From Sphingomonadales bacterium (GTDB taxonomy: Bacteria > Pseudomonadota > Alphaproteobacteria > Sphingomonadales > Sphingomonadaceae), in contig JAIEOM010000001.1 in the NCBI GenBank assembly GCA_019750455.1, positions 1 through 63,665 of the forward strand: DNA of 63,665 nucleotides, in the 5' to 3' direction. The position numbers were made by a program, and so were the translations under genes. Below, piece by piece: positions 38,305 to 47,158 of the stretch (position 1 is its first letter; each line of letters begins with the position of its first letter). The notes beneath the pieces were generated by a model, which saw nothing but the letters and a program-made list of their open reading frames with translations, was not told the DNA's origin and searched no databases.

Positions 38305-38708
38305 CCGGATAGTCTTGCGGCGTGTTCCTTCACCAGCGCGATCATGTTGGGCACCCCTTGCGTCCGGTTGCTCGACAGCTGGTTCCTGAGATCGAAGGGG
38401 GCAAGCGCGCCCATCACGTCCATCGACGCGACTTCGGCAGCGGGCTTGTCCTGCACTGCGGCGATGACAAGGGCGACGATCCCCTTGGTGATCGCGGCAT
38501 TGCTGTCGGCCAGAAAGTGGAGTTTTTCCGCATCGGTCCCGGCGGGGTAGACCCATACTGCCGCCGAACAGCCGCGCACCAGCGTCGCATCGGTCTTCAG
38601 CGCATCGGGCATGGGTTCGAGGCCACGGCCCAGCTCGATCAGCAGGCCGTAACGCTCGTCCCCTTCGAGGAACTCGTATTCTTCGAGAATGTCGGAAAGT
38701 GTGCGCAT
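38301..38708 (-). CDS. sufE: SufE family sulfur-acceptor protein
   Basis: LSDILEEYEFLEGDERYGLLIELGRGLEPMP...TLVRGCSAAVWVY. Confidence 0.93.
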   Translation of the reverse strand: MRTLSDILEEYEFLEGDERYGLLIELGRGLEPMPDALKTDATLVRGCSAAVWVYPAGTDAEKLHFLADSNAAITKGIVALVIAAVQDKPAAEVASMDVMGALAPFDLRNQLSSNRTQGVPNMIALVKEHAARLSG

Positions 38709-38751
38709 GGCCCGCCCTTAGAAGGGCTGCGGCTCCAACGAAAGGGGGGGA

Positions 38752-38928
38752 TTATCCGCCAATCCCGCCGGGCCGGGTGAGGGCGTGCCAGATCACGTAG
38801 AACCACCCGAAAAATCCATGGACGATTGCCCAGATGATCGACTGGTGAAGGCTCCAGCTGATCGCCACGGCGATCGCGCTGCCAAGACCGATGCCCGCCT
38901 GCGTGGCGGTGTTGCGCGCCGTGCTCAC
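38752..38928 (-). CDS. 58-aa small membrane protein at the end of the psp operon
   Basis: Own translation from GTG: VSTARNTATQAGIGLGSAIAVAISWSLHQSIIWAIVHGFFGWFYVIWHALTRPGGIGG*; GTGA overlap with upstream stop; missing from ORF track. Confidence 0.65.
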   Translation of the reverse strand: MSTARNTATQAGIGLGSAIAVAISWSLHQSIIWAIVHGFFGWFYVIWHALTRPGGIGG

Positions 38929-39176
38929 AGTTCCACTCCGCTGGCGATGGCTTCGAGCTTGCGGATTCTCTCCTTGAGATCAGCCAGTTCGATGCGGGCC
39001 GTGCCGAGGTGCGAGCCTTCGTCCGTACCGGTGCCGCCCGGCACCCGGTCGAGTTCGCGGCGCTTCAGCTCAAGCCACCCCTGCCATGCACGCAATGCCG
39101 CGCCCGTCATCACGATGACCGCCACGAGCAGCCCCGCGGTCAGCACGATGGTGGGGTCGAGAAGAACAGTCGTCAT
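38925..39176 (-). CDS. PspB-like small membrane/coiled-coil protein
   Basis: N-terminal TM, then ELADLKERIRKLEAIAS. Confidence 0.7.
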   Translation of the reverse strand: MTTVLLDPTIVLTAGLLVAVIVMTGAALRAWQGWLELKRRELDRVPGGTGTDEGSHLGTARIELADLKERIRKLEAIASGVEL

Positions 39177-39487
39177 TGGTCCGTTCCTTCCGTTCTGTCC
39201 GCGGGCAGCCCCCGCAGCGCTTCGATTTCCGCGGCGATCCGCGCCCGCTCGCGCGCATCGCTGGTGTTGCCGTCAGTGGCGATGCGTTCGAGCACCTTCA
39301 CCCGTTCCCGCAGGTAGGCAAGCTCCTTGCGCGCCGCTTCGAGTTCGGCCCTGCTGCCAGCTTCCTCGCGAGGGACCAGCGTTTCGTTGCCATACTCGTC
39401 CTTGACGATCCCGGCGCGGGCCTTGGCGCGTTCGACCAGGCCCCAGACCACGATCGCAACCAGCGCGACGATCGCCCAGCTGCTCAT
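39173..39487 (-). CDS. PspB-like small membrane/coiled-coil protein
   Basis: N-terminal TM; ELAYLRERVKVLERIATDGN...AAEIEALRG. Confidence 0.75.
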   Translation of the reverse strand: MSSWAIVALVAIVVWGLVERAKARAGIVKDEYGNETLVPREEAGSRAELEAARKELAYLRERVKVLERIATDGNTSDARERARIAAEIEALRGLPADRTEGTDQ

Positions 39488-39846
39488 TACGCCTTGCCCT
39501 TGTCCGTCAGGCCTTCCAGCGCCCGGTCACGCAGTGCGTCGATCTCGGCGCCCAGATGGTAGCCGCCGTCGGTGACGATGCGTTCGACGTTCGCGAGCCG
39601 GTCCTTCATCGAACCGAGTTCGGCGCGCAGTTCGGCGTTCTCCTGGGTGAGCAGGGTGACGCGGTGTGCGGTTTCCTTGTCGGAACCCGGCTTCAGCGAC
39701 TGGCCCCACATGCCTTCGAGCGGATAGCCGTTCTTGATCTTCATCCGGGTGGTCTGGAACGATACCAGAATGCCCATCGCACCCAGCACGAAGCCGCCGC
39801 CGATGATCCACCCGAGATAGGGGAGAAAGTCCGCCGGTGACATCAA
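39487..39846 (-). CDS. PspB-like small membrane/coiled-coil protein
   Basis: N-terminal TM; NGYPLEGMWG; MKDRLANVERIVTDGGYHLGAEIDALRD. Confidence 0.75.
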   Translation of the reverse strand: MMSPADFLPYLGWIIGGGFVLGAMGILVSFQTTRMKIKNGYPLEGMWGQSLKPGSDKETAHRVTLLTQENAELRAELGSMKDRLANVERIVTDGGYHLGAEIDALRDRALEGLTDKGKA

Positions 39847-40157
39847 ACACGCTCCTTGTTCAGGGCGGGCACATCGCGCAGGGCCTCGATTTCGGCGCTG
39901 AGCGAATAGCCGCGGTCGGTGACGATCTTTTCGAGCACGATCATGCGGTCCTGCATGGCATCGAGCTTGTCGTGGAGCGCCTTGTTCTCGGCCTTGAGGC
40001 GGTGCGTTTCCGCATTGTCGGATCGCTCGATCTTGCCGCCCCAGTCATTCTCGAGCGGATAGCCGTGCCGGGCGCGGATCCAGTTGTTGATGAGCCATCC
40101 GCCGGTGCAGACCAGCACGATCGAGACGATCGAAAGGGTGCTGCCGAAGTCCATCAC
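39843..40157 (-). CDS. PspB-like small membrane/coiled-coil protein
   Basis: N-terminal TM; HGYPLENDWG; MQDRMIVLEKIVTDRGYSLSAEIEALRD. Confidence 0.75.
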   Translation of the reverse strand: MMDFGSTLSIVSIVLVCTGGWLINNWIRARHGYPLENDWGGKIERSDNAETHRLKAENKALHDKLDAMQDRMIVLEKIVTDRGYSLSAEIEALRDVPALNKERV

Positions 40158-40465
40158 ACGCGCTCCTTGCCAAGGCCGAGCGGGACGCCCGCGCCGGCTT
40201 CGTCCACCCGGCGCGTGTCGCGCAGGGCCTCGATCTGGGTGGCGATATCGTAACCGCGGTCGGTGACAATGCGTTCAAGCACCTGCACCCGGTCTTCGAG
40301 CCGCTGGATCTGGCCGACATATTGCGCGGCTTTCTCGGCGGTCTGCTCGGCGGTGGCGCCGACCTGCATTTCGGCCATCTTCTGTTGGTGCTTGGTCCAG
40401 ATGGCGACGATCGGGATCATCATCGCGACGATCGGGATCATCACCCCAAGGGTTCCTGCGTCCAT
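40154..40465 (-). CDS. PspB-like small membrane/coiled-coil protein
   Basis: N-terminal TM; RLEDRVQVLERIVTDRGYDIATQIEALRD. Confidence 0.75.
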   Translation of the reverse strand: MDAGTLGVMIPIVAMMIPIVAIWTKHQQKMAEMQVGATAEQTAEKAAQYVGQIQRLEDRVQVLERIVTDRGYDIATQIEALRDTRRVDEAGAGVPLGLGKERV

Positions 40466-40495
40466 GATACTTGTCCCTGTTGCTGGCGTTGGTGC

Positions 40496-40873
40496 TTAGC
40501 GCAGCCGCTCGATCTCGGCGGTCAGGCGCGGGTTGCTGCTGACATAGTGCGCTTCGACAGCGGCGAGGCGGCGGTCGACATCGCGGAAGCTCGCGCGGAT
40601 TTCGCGGGCGGTGCGCTTGGGGTTCTGGCGGATGCCCTGCCAGTACTTCTGCTCGTTCTCGTCGCGGTAGAGATAGGGCGGCTTCTTGTTGAGCAGGAAG
40701 CCAGCCAGAAGGTAGGCCATGATCGTCGCACCGCCGGTGGGCCACATCGACAGGAAGGCAACCAGCCGAACCCAGAAAACATTGACCCCGGTGTAATCGG
40801 CAATCCCGGCGCAAACTCCCATCAGCTTGCCATTGTGCTTGTCGCGGTAAAGCGTGGTGCGGGGGCTGTTCAC
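40496..40873 (-). CDS. pspC: PspC domain protein
   Basis: LYRDKHNGKLMGVCAGIADYTGVNVFWVRLVAFL. Confidence 0.92.
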   Translation of the reverse strand: MNSPRTTLYRDKHNGKLMGVCAGIADYTGVNVFWVRLVAFLSMWPTGGATIMAYLLAGFLLNKKPPYLYRDENEQKYWQGIRQNPKRTAREIRASFRDVDRRLAAVEAHYVSSNPRLTAEIERLR

Positions 40874-41175
40874 GAGCGGGTTCCTTTCTTCTCGGCGATC
40901 AGTGCTTCGAGTTCGCGAAGTTGCTGGTTGTCCTTTTCCTGATCGGCGATCAGGCGACGGGCCGGGGTGAAGGCCGGGTCGTCCGTGGCGACCAGCCGCT
41001 CGACCGTGTCCATCCGTTCATCGAGCCGCTTGGCGAGGTTGTAGAGTTCCTCCAGCAGCACCTCGTCATCGGCGGTGATGGTGGGCGCGGTCTTCCACTT
41101 GGTCATGTAGTGCAGCACCATCCAGGGCAGTGCGACAAAGATCGCGCCGATGGCCATGACGCCTTCGATATCCAT
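40870..41175 (-). CDS. pspB: PspB family envelope stress protein
   Basis: N-terminal TM then LYNLAKRLDERMDTVERLVATDDP; between pspA and pspC with ATGA overlap. Confidence 0.85.
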   Translation of the reverse strand: MDIEGVMAIGAIFVALPWMVLHYMTKWKTAPTITADDEVLLEELYNLAKRLDERMDTVERLVATDDPAFTPARRLIADQEKDNQQLRELEALIAEKKGTRS

Positions 41176-41178
41176 GAC

Positions 41179-41862
41179 TTAATTCCCCTCGCTGTCAGTT
41201 TTGCCGAGCGCCTTCTTCATCGCGGCAAGTTCATCATCAATCGCGTCCGAACCGGCGAGCGCCGCGATTTCATCGGCGAGCGACGGGGTCTTGCTTTCGG
41301 CGATCTGCAAGGCGTCGGCGCGGCCTTCGGCGTAGTCGACGCGGCGCTCGAGCTGGTCGAAACGGGCAAGCGCCTCGTCGGTGCGCTCGGTGCTCATCAG
41401 GGTGCGCAGCTTGACGCGGTTTTCGGCGCTTTCGAGGCGCGCGGCGATGGCGGTCTGGCGGCTGCGGGCTTCGCGCAGGCGGTGCTGCAGCTTGGCAATG
41501 TCTTCCTCGTAGGCGCGCAGCGCGTCGTCGAGCACCGCGATCTCGGTCTTGAGCTGGTCGGCCATGTCGCCGGCCTTCTTCTTCTCGACCAAGGCTGCGC
41601 GGGCGAGATCTTCGCGATCCTTGCTGAGCGCGAGCTGCGCCTTTTCGGCCCAGTCGGCCTGGAGCCGGTCAAGCTTCACGCAGTGGCGGTGCATTTCCTT
41701 CTGATCGGCGATGGTGCGCGCGGCAGAGGCGCGGACTTCGACCAGGGTTTCCTCCATTTCGAGGATGATCATGCGGATCATCTTCTGCGGATCATCAGCC
41801 TTGTCGAGCATGTCGTTGAAGTTGGCGGCAATGATGTCGCGGGTACGGCTGAAAATGCCCAT
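41179..41862 (-). CDS. pspA: phage shock protein A
   Basis: MGIFSRTRDIIAANFNDMLDKADDPQKMIRMIILEMEETLVEVRASAARTIADQKEM; SD GGAG before 41862. Confidence 0.95.
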   Translation of the reverse strand: MGIFSRTRDIIAANFNDMLDKADDPQKMIRMIILEMEETLVEVRASAARTIADQKEMHRHCVKLDRLQADWAEKAQLALSKDREDLARAALVEKKKAGDMADQLKTEIAVLDDALRAYEEDIAKLQHRLREARSRQTAIAARLESAENRVKLRTLMSTERTDEALARFDQLERRVDYAEGRADALQIAESKTPSLADEIAALAGSDAIDDELAAMKKALGKTDSEGN

Positions 41863-42151
41863 GAAGGCTACTCCATCGAGAAACGAATTGACCCGGTCGA
41901 GGGGAGCGACTCGCTCGTCCTGCGATCCGGCGGGGTTGCGCCGAGATTGCGACGGCCCGGGGCTGCGACGCAAGGCTTCGATCTCTTCATCGAGCCGCGA
42001 CAGCCGCCCGGCCGAAAGCAGGCGGGTGGGGTGGGCCGGAGCATCAATGGACAGCGCGTCGCGGTTGGGCAGCGCGTCGCGGTCGGCATCGGCAGGGGGG
42101 ACATCCTGCATGGGGCGCTCCGGCCCGAGGGGGTTGCGGGGGTCGGTCACC

Positions 42152-42337
42152 TCAGGCGATCTCGACCAGTGCGCCGGCCGGTGCGGCGGGCTGGGCGAAC
42201 GAGGCGGCGCTGGCCGCCCCCGGCTGAAGTTGCGAGGACAGCGCGATCATCATCACCATTGCGGCGATGCTGGCCATCGCGGCATGCCCGAGCTTGGAAC
42301 TCCAGAAGCTGGCCTGACTGGCGTTACGGTTGATCAT
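42152..42337 (-). CDS. 61-aa small membrane protein, first gene after the sigma54 promoter
   Basis: MINRNASQASFWSSKLGHAAMASIAAMVMMIALSSQLQPGAASAASFAQPAAPAGALVEIA. Confidence 0.65.
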   Translation of the reverse strand: MINRNASQASFWSSKLGHAAMASIAAMVMMIALSSQLQPGAASAASFAQPAAPAGALVEIA

Positions 42338-42379
42338 AGTGGGCCTCCCGAGTGGTGTCCGTGGTCTTGCCCGGTATTT

Positions 42380-42396
42380 TGCATGGGGCGTGCCAA
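42380..42396 (-). promoter_or_regulatory. sigma54 promoter of the psp operon
   Basis: Minus strand TTGGCACG-CCCC-ATGCA, GG-N10-GC spacing, divergent from pspF. Confidence 0.8.
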
Positions 42397-42495
42397 ACCG
42401 TGAAAATGGCGGAATTGCGCGCTTTTTGACCAGACGCACCGAAGTGGCGTTGGCCTCTATTGCCAAGCCTTGGGAATTTTCACTATAGTTTGGAC

Positions 42496-43554
42496 ATGAA
42501 GCTCGAGAGCCAGTTCATCGGCCAATCCGGGGCCTTTCTCGACGCGGTCGAACGCGCTTCGCGCGCTGCGGCCATGAACCGCCCGGTGCTGGTGATTGGA
42601 GAGCGCGGCACGGGTAAAGAACTGATCGCCGAACGCCTTCACCGGCTGTCGACCCGCTGGGACGAGCCGCTGGTGACGATGAACTGCGCGGCCTTGCCCG
42701 AAACCCTGATCGAGGCCGAGTTGTTCGGGCACGAGGCAGGGGCTTTCACCGGCGCCACCAAGGCCCGCGCAGGGCGGTTCGAGGAAGCCGACCGAGGCAC
42801 GCTGTTCCTCGACGAGCTGGGCACGCTCAGCATGGGCGCGCAGGAGCGGCTGCTGCGCGCGGTCGAATATGGCGAGGTCACCCGCATCGGTGCCTCGCGC
42901 CCAATCCGCGTCGATGTGCGCATCGTGGCCGCAACCAACGACGATCTGCCCGCGCTCGCGGCGGCAGGCGAATTCCGCGCCGATCTGCTCGACCGATTGA
43001 GCTTCGAGGTCATCACGCTCCCCCCGCTCAGGGTGCGCGAGGGCGATATCGGCGTTCTTGCCGAATATTTCGGCCGGCGCATGGCGGCGGAGCTGGATTG
43101 GGACCGCTGGCCGGGCTTTGCGCCCCATGTGATGGATGCGCTGGAAGATCACCCCTGGCCCGGCAATGTGCGCGAGCTGCGCAATGTCATCGAACGTGCG
43201 GTTTATCGCTGGGACGTGCCGGATATGCCGATCGCCCATGTCCAGTTCGATCCCTTCGACAGCCCGTGGCGGCCACGTTCGCCCGAGCATCGGCGCGGTA
43301 ACGTGGCGGCAGGCGCGGCCCCGGCCGGCGGCGGGCATGCTGCTCCGTCTCCTGCCGCGGTCAATCTCGATACCATCGAGGACCTGCGCGCGGCGGTTGA
43401 TGCGCATGAGCGCGCGATCCTAGCCCATGCGCTGGGCAAGCACCGCTGGAACCAGCGCCAGACCGCCCGTGCCCTCGGGCTGACCTATGACCAGTTGCGT
43501 CATTGCATCCGGAAGCACGGCCTGATGGAGGGGCAGGACGAGGGTAATTCCTAA
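42496..43554 (+). CDS. pspF: sigma54-dependent enhancer-binding protein PspF
   Basis: GERGTGKELIAERLH Walker A, GAFTGA motif, LFLDELGTLS, C-terminal Fis-type HTH, no receiver domain. Confidence 0.93.
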   Translation: MKLESQFIGQSGAFLDAVERASRAAAMNRPVLVIGERGTGKELIAERLHRLSTRWDEPLVTMNCAALPETLIEAELFGHEAGAFTGATKARAGRFEEADRGTLFLDELGTLSMGAQERLLRAVEYGEVTRIGASRPIRVDVRIVAATNDDLPALAAAGEFRADLLDRLSFEVITLPPLRVREGDIGVLAEYFGRRMAAELDWDRWPGFAPHVMDALEDHPWPGNVRELRNVIERAVYRWDVPDMPIAHVQFDPFDSPWRPRSPEHRRGNVAAGAAPAGGGHAAPSPAAVNLDTIEDLRAAVDAHERAILAHALGKHRWNQRQTARALGLTYDQLRHCIRKHGLMEGQDEGNS

Positions 43555-43709
43555 CCCATTTTAAAGTCTTTGCGGTTATTTCCGTCGTCCGGATCGGGGC
43601 GATACAAAACGATGGCAAGGCTATCAGAAAATTTCGTGAGCAATTCCGTGATGCTGCATAGCCGCCGGTTTCCGGGGCTGGCTCGCTGCACAAGGACGAT
43701 TCGCGACTG

Positions 43710-44279
43710 ATGCGTTCCGGCCTTCCCCCCTCCTACCGTCATCCGTTGCCAGCCGCACCTGCGGGCTCGCACAGCCTCGTTCCGCCCGCACGTGCAACGG
43801 GGCCCGAGGTTTCGAGCCCGGGTGCCGACGGCGCTTACGGAACCGGCTTGCGCCGCGGGGAACAGGCGATGATGGATTCGGGCCCCCAAGGCGGTAGCCG
43901 GCAGCCGGTATACATGTTGGGCAGGCGAGCCGCTCCGCGGCTGCGACTGAGCCTTCCGGCGCAGCTCGTTGCCGTTGAAAAGTCGCATACCTGCATCCTC
44001 CTCAATCTGTCGCGCACCGGCGCGCAGATCGCGATTCTCGATGCCATCCGCGTCGGGGAGGGGGCGATTCTGCGCTGCGCGGGCATCAACCATTTTGCGA
44101 TCGTGACCCGCGCCGAATTCGGTCTCAATGCGCTCGAATTCGATGAGCCGTTGACCGACAGCATCGTGCTGGACGTCCGTCGCTATCACGAGAACTTCGC
44201 GGAGCGCGAAAGGCGCGCCCTGATTGAAACTGCACGCAGCTGGGTGACGGGCGATAGCGACGAGGATCGTGTGGACTGA
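43710..44279 (+). CDS. PilZ domain protein (start uncertain, possibly 43869)
   Basis: RxxxR (RAAPR) and NxSxxG (NLSRTG) c-di-GMP binding motifs. Confidence 0.75.
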   Translation: MRSGLPPSYRHPLPAAPAGSHSLVPPARATGPEVSSPGADGAYGTGLRRGEQAMMDSGPQGGSRQPVYMLGRRAAPRLRLSLPAQLVAVEKSHTCILLNLSRTGAQIAILDAIRVGEGAILRCAGINHFAIVTRAEFGLNALEFDEPLTDSIVLDVRRYHENFAERERRALIETARSWVTGDSDEDRVD

Positions 44280-44802
44280 CGCCCAAGGTCCGCTTGTTGG
44301 GGGGCGCAAGCACTATCACGTAGTTGTCCGGAGGTCCGTGCGCACGCGCCGTTTAGCGGCGATCGGCCACACTGCCCGGCGCATGGTGCCCGACATTCTC
44401 CCCCATGACCCTGCGCTGCCCGCTGAGGGAGACAATGCGCCGGTCGCCGGTCGCCGCTCAGCACCGCGCCTCGGATTGGCGCTGCCGGCACGGTTCTTGT
44501 CGATCTACTCGCAGCAGTCCTGCATTGTCATGGACCTCTCGTGCACCGGCGCACGCATTGCCCTCGCGCGTCCGGTCGGGGAGGGGCAATCGGGCTATCT
44601 CGCTGTTGGCCGTATGGAGATATTCGGCATGATCGTGCGCGCCGAGCGCGGCGATGAGCTGGCGGTCAACGCGATGGTCTTCGATGAACCGATCCCGCAC
44701 AACACTGTGCTGGCGGTGAGAAGCCTCGCGGAGACCATCGACGAGCGCGAGCACAGGGACCTGCGCGAGCAGGTGCGGCGCTGGGTGGCCGGGGAGAACT
44801 GA
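44269..44802 (+). CDS. PilZ domain protein (start uncertain, possibly 44383)
   Basis: RSAPR and DLSCTG motifs; similar architecture to upstream gene. Confidence 0.75.
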   Translation: MWTDAQGPLVGGRKHYHVVVRRSVRTRRLAAIGHTARRMVPDILPHDPALPAEGDNAPVAGRRSAPRLGLALPARFLSIYSQQSCIVMDLSCTGARIALARPVGEGQSGYLAVGRMEIFGMIVRAERGDELAVNAMVFDEPIPHNTVLAVRSLAETIDEREHRDLREQVRRWVAGEN

Positions 44803-44966
44803 CCCTTCCTCCGTCAGGCGGCACGTCAAGCCCCTTGCCAAAGCAGGCAAAGCCGCCTATCTGCGGCGCCAATCCCGACATTGTCGATGCAAGGTTTGGA
44901 TGCTGGCGCCGCACGGGGCCGGCCCGAAACCGCATTCGTGCAATGTCCTGCCAGTGAAAGATCCGT

Positions 44967-45533
44967 GTGACCGATATCGCCCGCCTGACCCAGCTGATCG
45001 AACCCGAAGCGACCGCGCTCGGGTTTGAACTGGTGCGCGTGGCGATGGTCCCCTCGGAAGCCGGCGACGGCGGCATGGCACTCCAGATCATGGCCGAAGA
45101 CCCGGCGACAGGCCAACTGGTGCTTGACCAGTGCGCCGCTCTGTCGCGCCGCATCTCCGATGCGATCGACGCGGCCGAGGAAGCGGGCGAGGAACTGGTC
45201 GAAGGTGCCTATCACCTCGAAGTCAGCTCGCCCGGCATCGACCGTCCGCTCACCCGCGACAAGGATTTCGCCAACTGGGCCGGGCACGAAGTGCGGATCG
45301 TCATGGACAAGGCCTATCCCGGCCAGCGCGTTAACAAGGGCGTGCTCGGCGGGCTTGAGGATGGTATGGTCCTCGTCAAGGAAGTGAAGGCGGGCGATGT
45401 CCGCCTGCCGCTTGCAGACATTCATTCCGCGAAGCTCGTCCTCACCGACGCGCTGATCGCCGCCACCCGCCCACTGGACACCAGTGGGGCCGACGAACTC
45501 ATCGAAGAAGATACAGAGAAGGCAGACGACTGA
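44967..45533 (+). CDS. rimP: ribosome maturation factor RimP
   Basis: LEVSSPGIDRPLTRDKDF; upstream of nusA. Confidence 0.95.
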   Translation: MTDIARLTQLIEPEATALGFELVRVAMVPSEAGDGGMALQIMAEDPATGQLVLDQCAALSRRISDAIDAAEEAGEELVEGAYHLEVSSPGIDRPLTRDKDFANWAGHEVRIVMDKAYPGQRVNKGVLGGLEDGMVLVKEVKAGDVRLPLADIHSAKLVLTDALIAATRPLDTSGADELIEEDTEKADD

Positions 45534-47158
45534 TGAGTGCCATTTCCGCCAACAAGGCCGAACTCCTCGCGATCGCCAACGCGGTCGCCTCGGAAAAGAT
45601 GATCGACAAGGCGATCGTCATCGAGGCGATGGAAGAAGCGATCCAGAAATCGGCGCGCAACCGCTATGGTGCGGAAAACGACATCCGTGCCAAGCTCGAT
45701 CCGCTGACCGGCGATCTGACGCTGTGGCGCGTGGTCGAGGTGGTCGAAGAGGTCGAGGACTACTTCAAGCAGGTCGATCTGAAGCAGGCCGAAAAGCTCC
45801 AGCCGGGCGCCAAGGTCGGTGACTTCATCGTCGATCCGCTGCCCCCGGTCGATCTGGGCCGTATCGACGCGCAGTCCGCCAAGCAGGTGATCTTCCAGAA
45901 GGTCCGCGATGCCGAGCGCGAGCGCCAGTATGAGGAATTCAAGGACCGCCAGGGCGAAGTCATCACCGGCGTGATCAAGTCGGTCGAATTCGGCCACGTG
46001 ATCGTCAACCTCGGCCGCGCCGAGGGCGTGATCCGCCGTGACCAGCAGATTCCCCGCGAAGCCGCCCGCACCGGCGAGCGTGTCCGCGCGCTCATCACCA
46101 AGGTCGAGCGCAATAATCGCGGCCCGCAGATTTTCCTCAGCCGCGCGCATCCCGACTTCATGAAGAAGCTGTTCGCGCAGGAAGTGCCGGAAATCTACGA
46201 CAACATCATCGAGATCAAGGCTGCCGCCCGCGATCCGGGCAGCCGCGCCAAGATCGGCGTGATCAGCCGCGATTCCAGCATTGATCCGGTCGGCGCTTGC
46301 GTCGGCATGAAGGGCAGTCGCGTCCAGGCCGTCGTGCAGGAACTCCAGGGCGAGAAGATCGACATTATCCCCTGGTCGGAAGACACCGCGACCTTCGTGG
46401 TCAACGCGCTCCAGCCCGCCACGGTCAGCCGCGTCGTTCTCGATGAAGACGATGGCCGCATCGAAGTGGTGGTGCCGGACGACCAGCTGAGCCTCGCGAT
46501 CGGCCGCCGCGGCCAGAACGTGCGTCTGGCGAGCCAGCTCACCGGCCACCAGATCGACATCATGACCGAGGAAGAGGCTTCCGAGAAGCGTTCCAAGGAA
46601 TTCGCCGAGCGTTCGAAGATGTTCGAGGAAGAGCTCGACGTGGACGAAACCCTCTCGCAGCTGCTGGTGGCCGAAGGCTTCGCCGAGCTGGAGGAAGTCG
46701 CTTATGTCGACCTCGCCGAACTGGCGAGCATCGAAGGCTTCGACGAGGAACTGGCCGAGGAACTCCAGAGCCGTGCCCTCGAGGCGCTCGAGCGTCAGGA
46801 AGCTGCGCACCGCGAAGTGCGCCGCGGCCTCGGCGTGGAAGACGCGCTGGCCGAAATTCCGCACCTTACCGAAGCGATGCTTGTCACGCTCGGCAAGGCG
46901 GGGATCAAGACCCTCGACGATCTCGCCGATCTCGCCACCGACGAACTGATCGCCAAGAAGCGCGAAGCGCCGCGCCGCCGGAACAACACCGATGGCCCGC
47001 CGCAGCGTCGTCCGCAGCGCGAAACCGACAAGGGCGGCGTGCTGGGCGAATACGGCCTGTCCGAAGAGCAGGGCAACGAGATCATCATGGCCGCGCGCGC
47101 GCACTGGTTCGAGGATGAGCCCACCGAGGAGGCCGCCCATGCGGACTCCACCCAATGA
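45533..47158 (+). CDS. nusA: transcription termination/antitermination factor NusA
   Basis: S1/KH domains, [47 protein letters not shown]. Confidence 0.97.
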   Translation: MSAISANKAELLAIANAVASEKMIDKAIVIEAMEEAIQKSARNRYGAENDIRAKLDPLTGDLTLWRVVEVVEEVEDYFKQVDLKQAEKLQPGAKVGDFIVDPLPPVDLGRIDAQSAKQVIFQKVRDAERERQYEEFKDRQGEVITGVIKSVEFGHVIVNLGRAEGVIRRDQQIPREAARTGERVRALITKVERNNRGPQIFLSRAHPDFMKKLFAQEVPEIYDNIIEIKAAARDPGSRAKIGVISRDSSIDPVGACVGMKGSRVQAVVQELQGEKIDIIPWSEDTATFVVNALQPATVSRVVLDEDDGRIEVVVPDDQLSLAIGRRGQNVRLASQLTGHQIDIMTEEEASEKRSKEFAERSKMFEEELDVDETLSQLLVAEGFAELEEVAYVDLAELASIEGFDEELAEELQSRALEALERQEAAHREVRRGLGVEDALAEIPHLTEAMLVTLGKAGIKTLDDLADLATDELIAKKREAPRRRNNTDGPPQRRPQRETDKGGVLGEYGLSEEQGNEIIMAARAHWFEDEPTEEAAHADSTQ

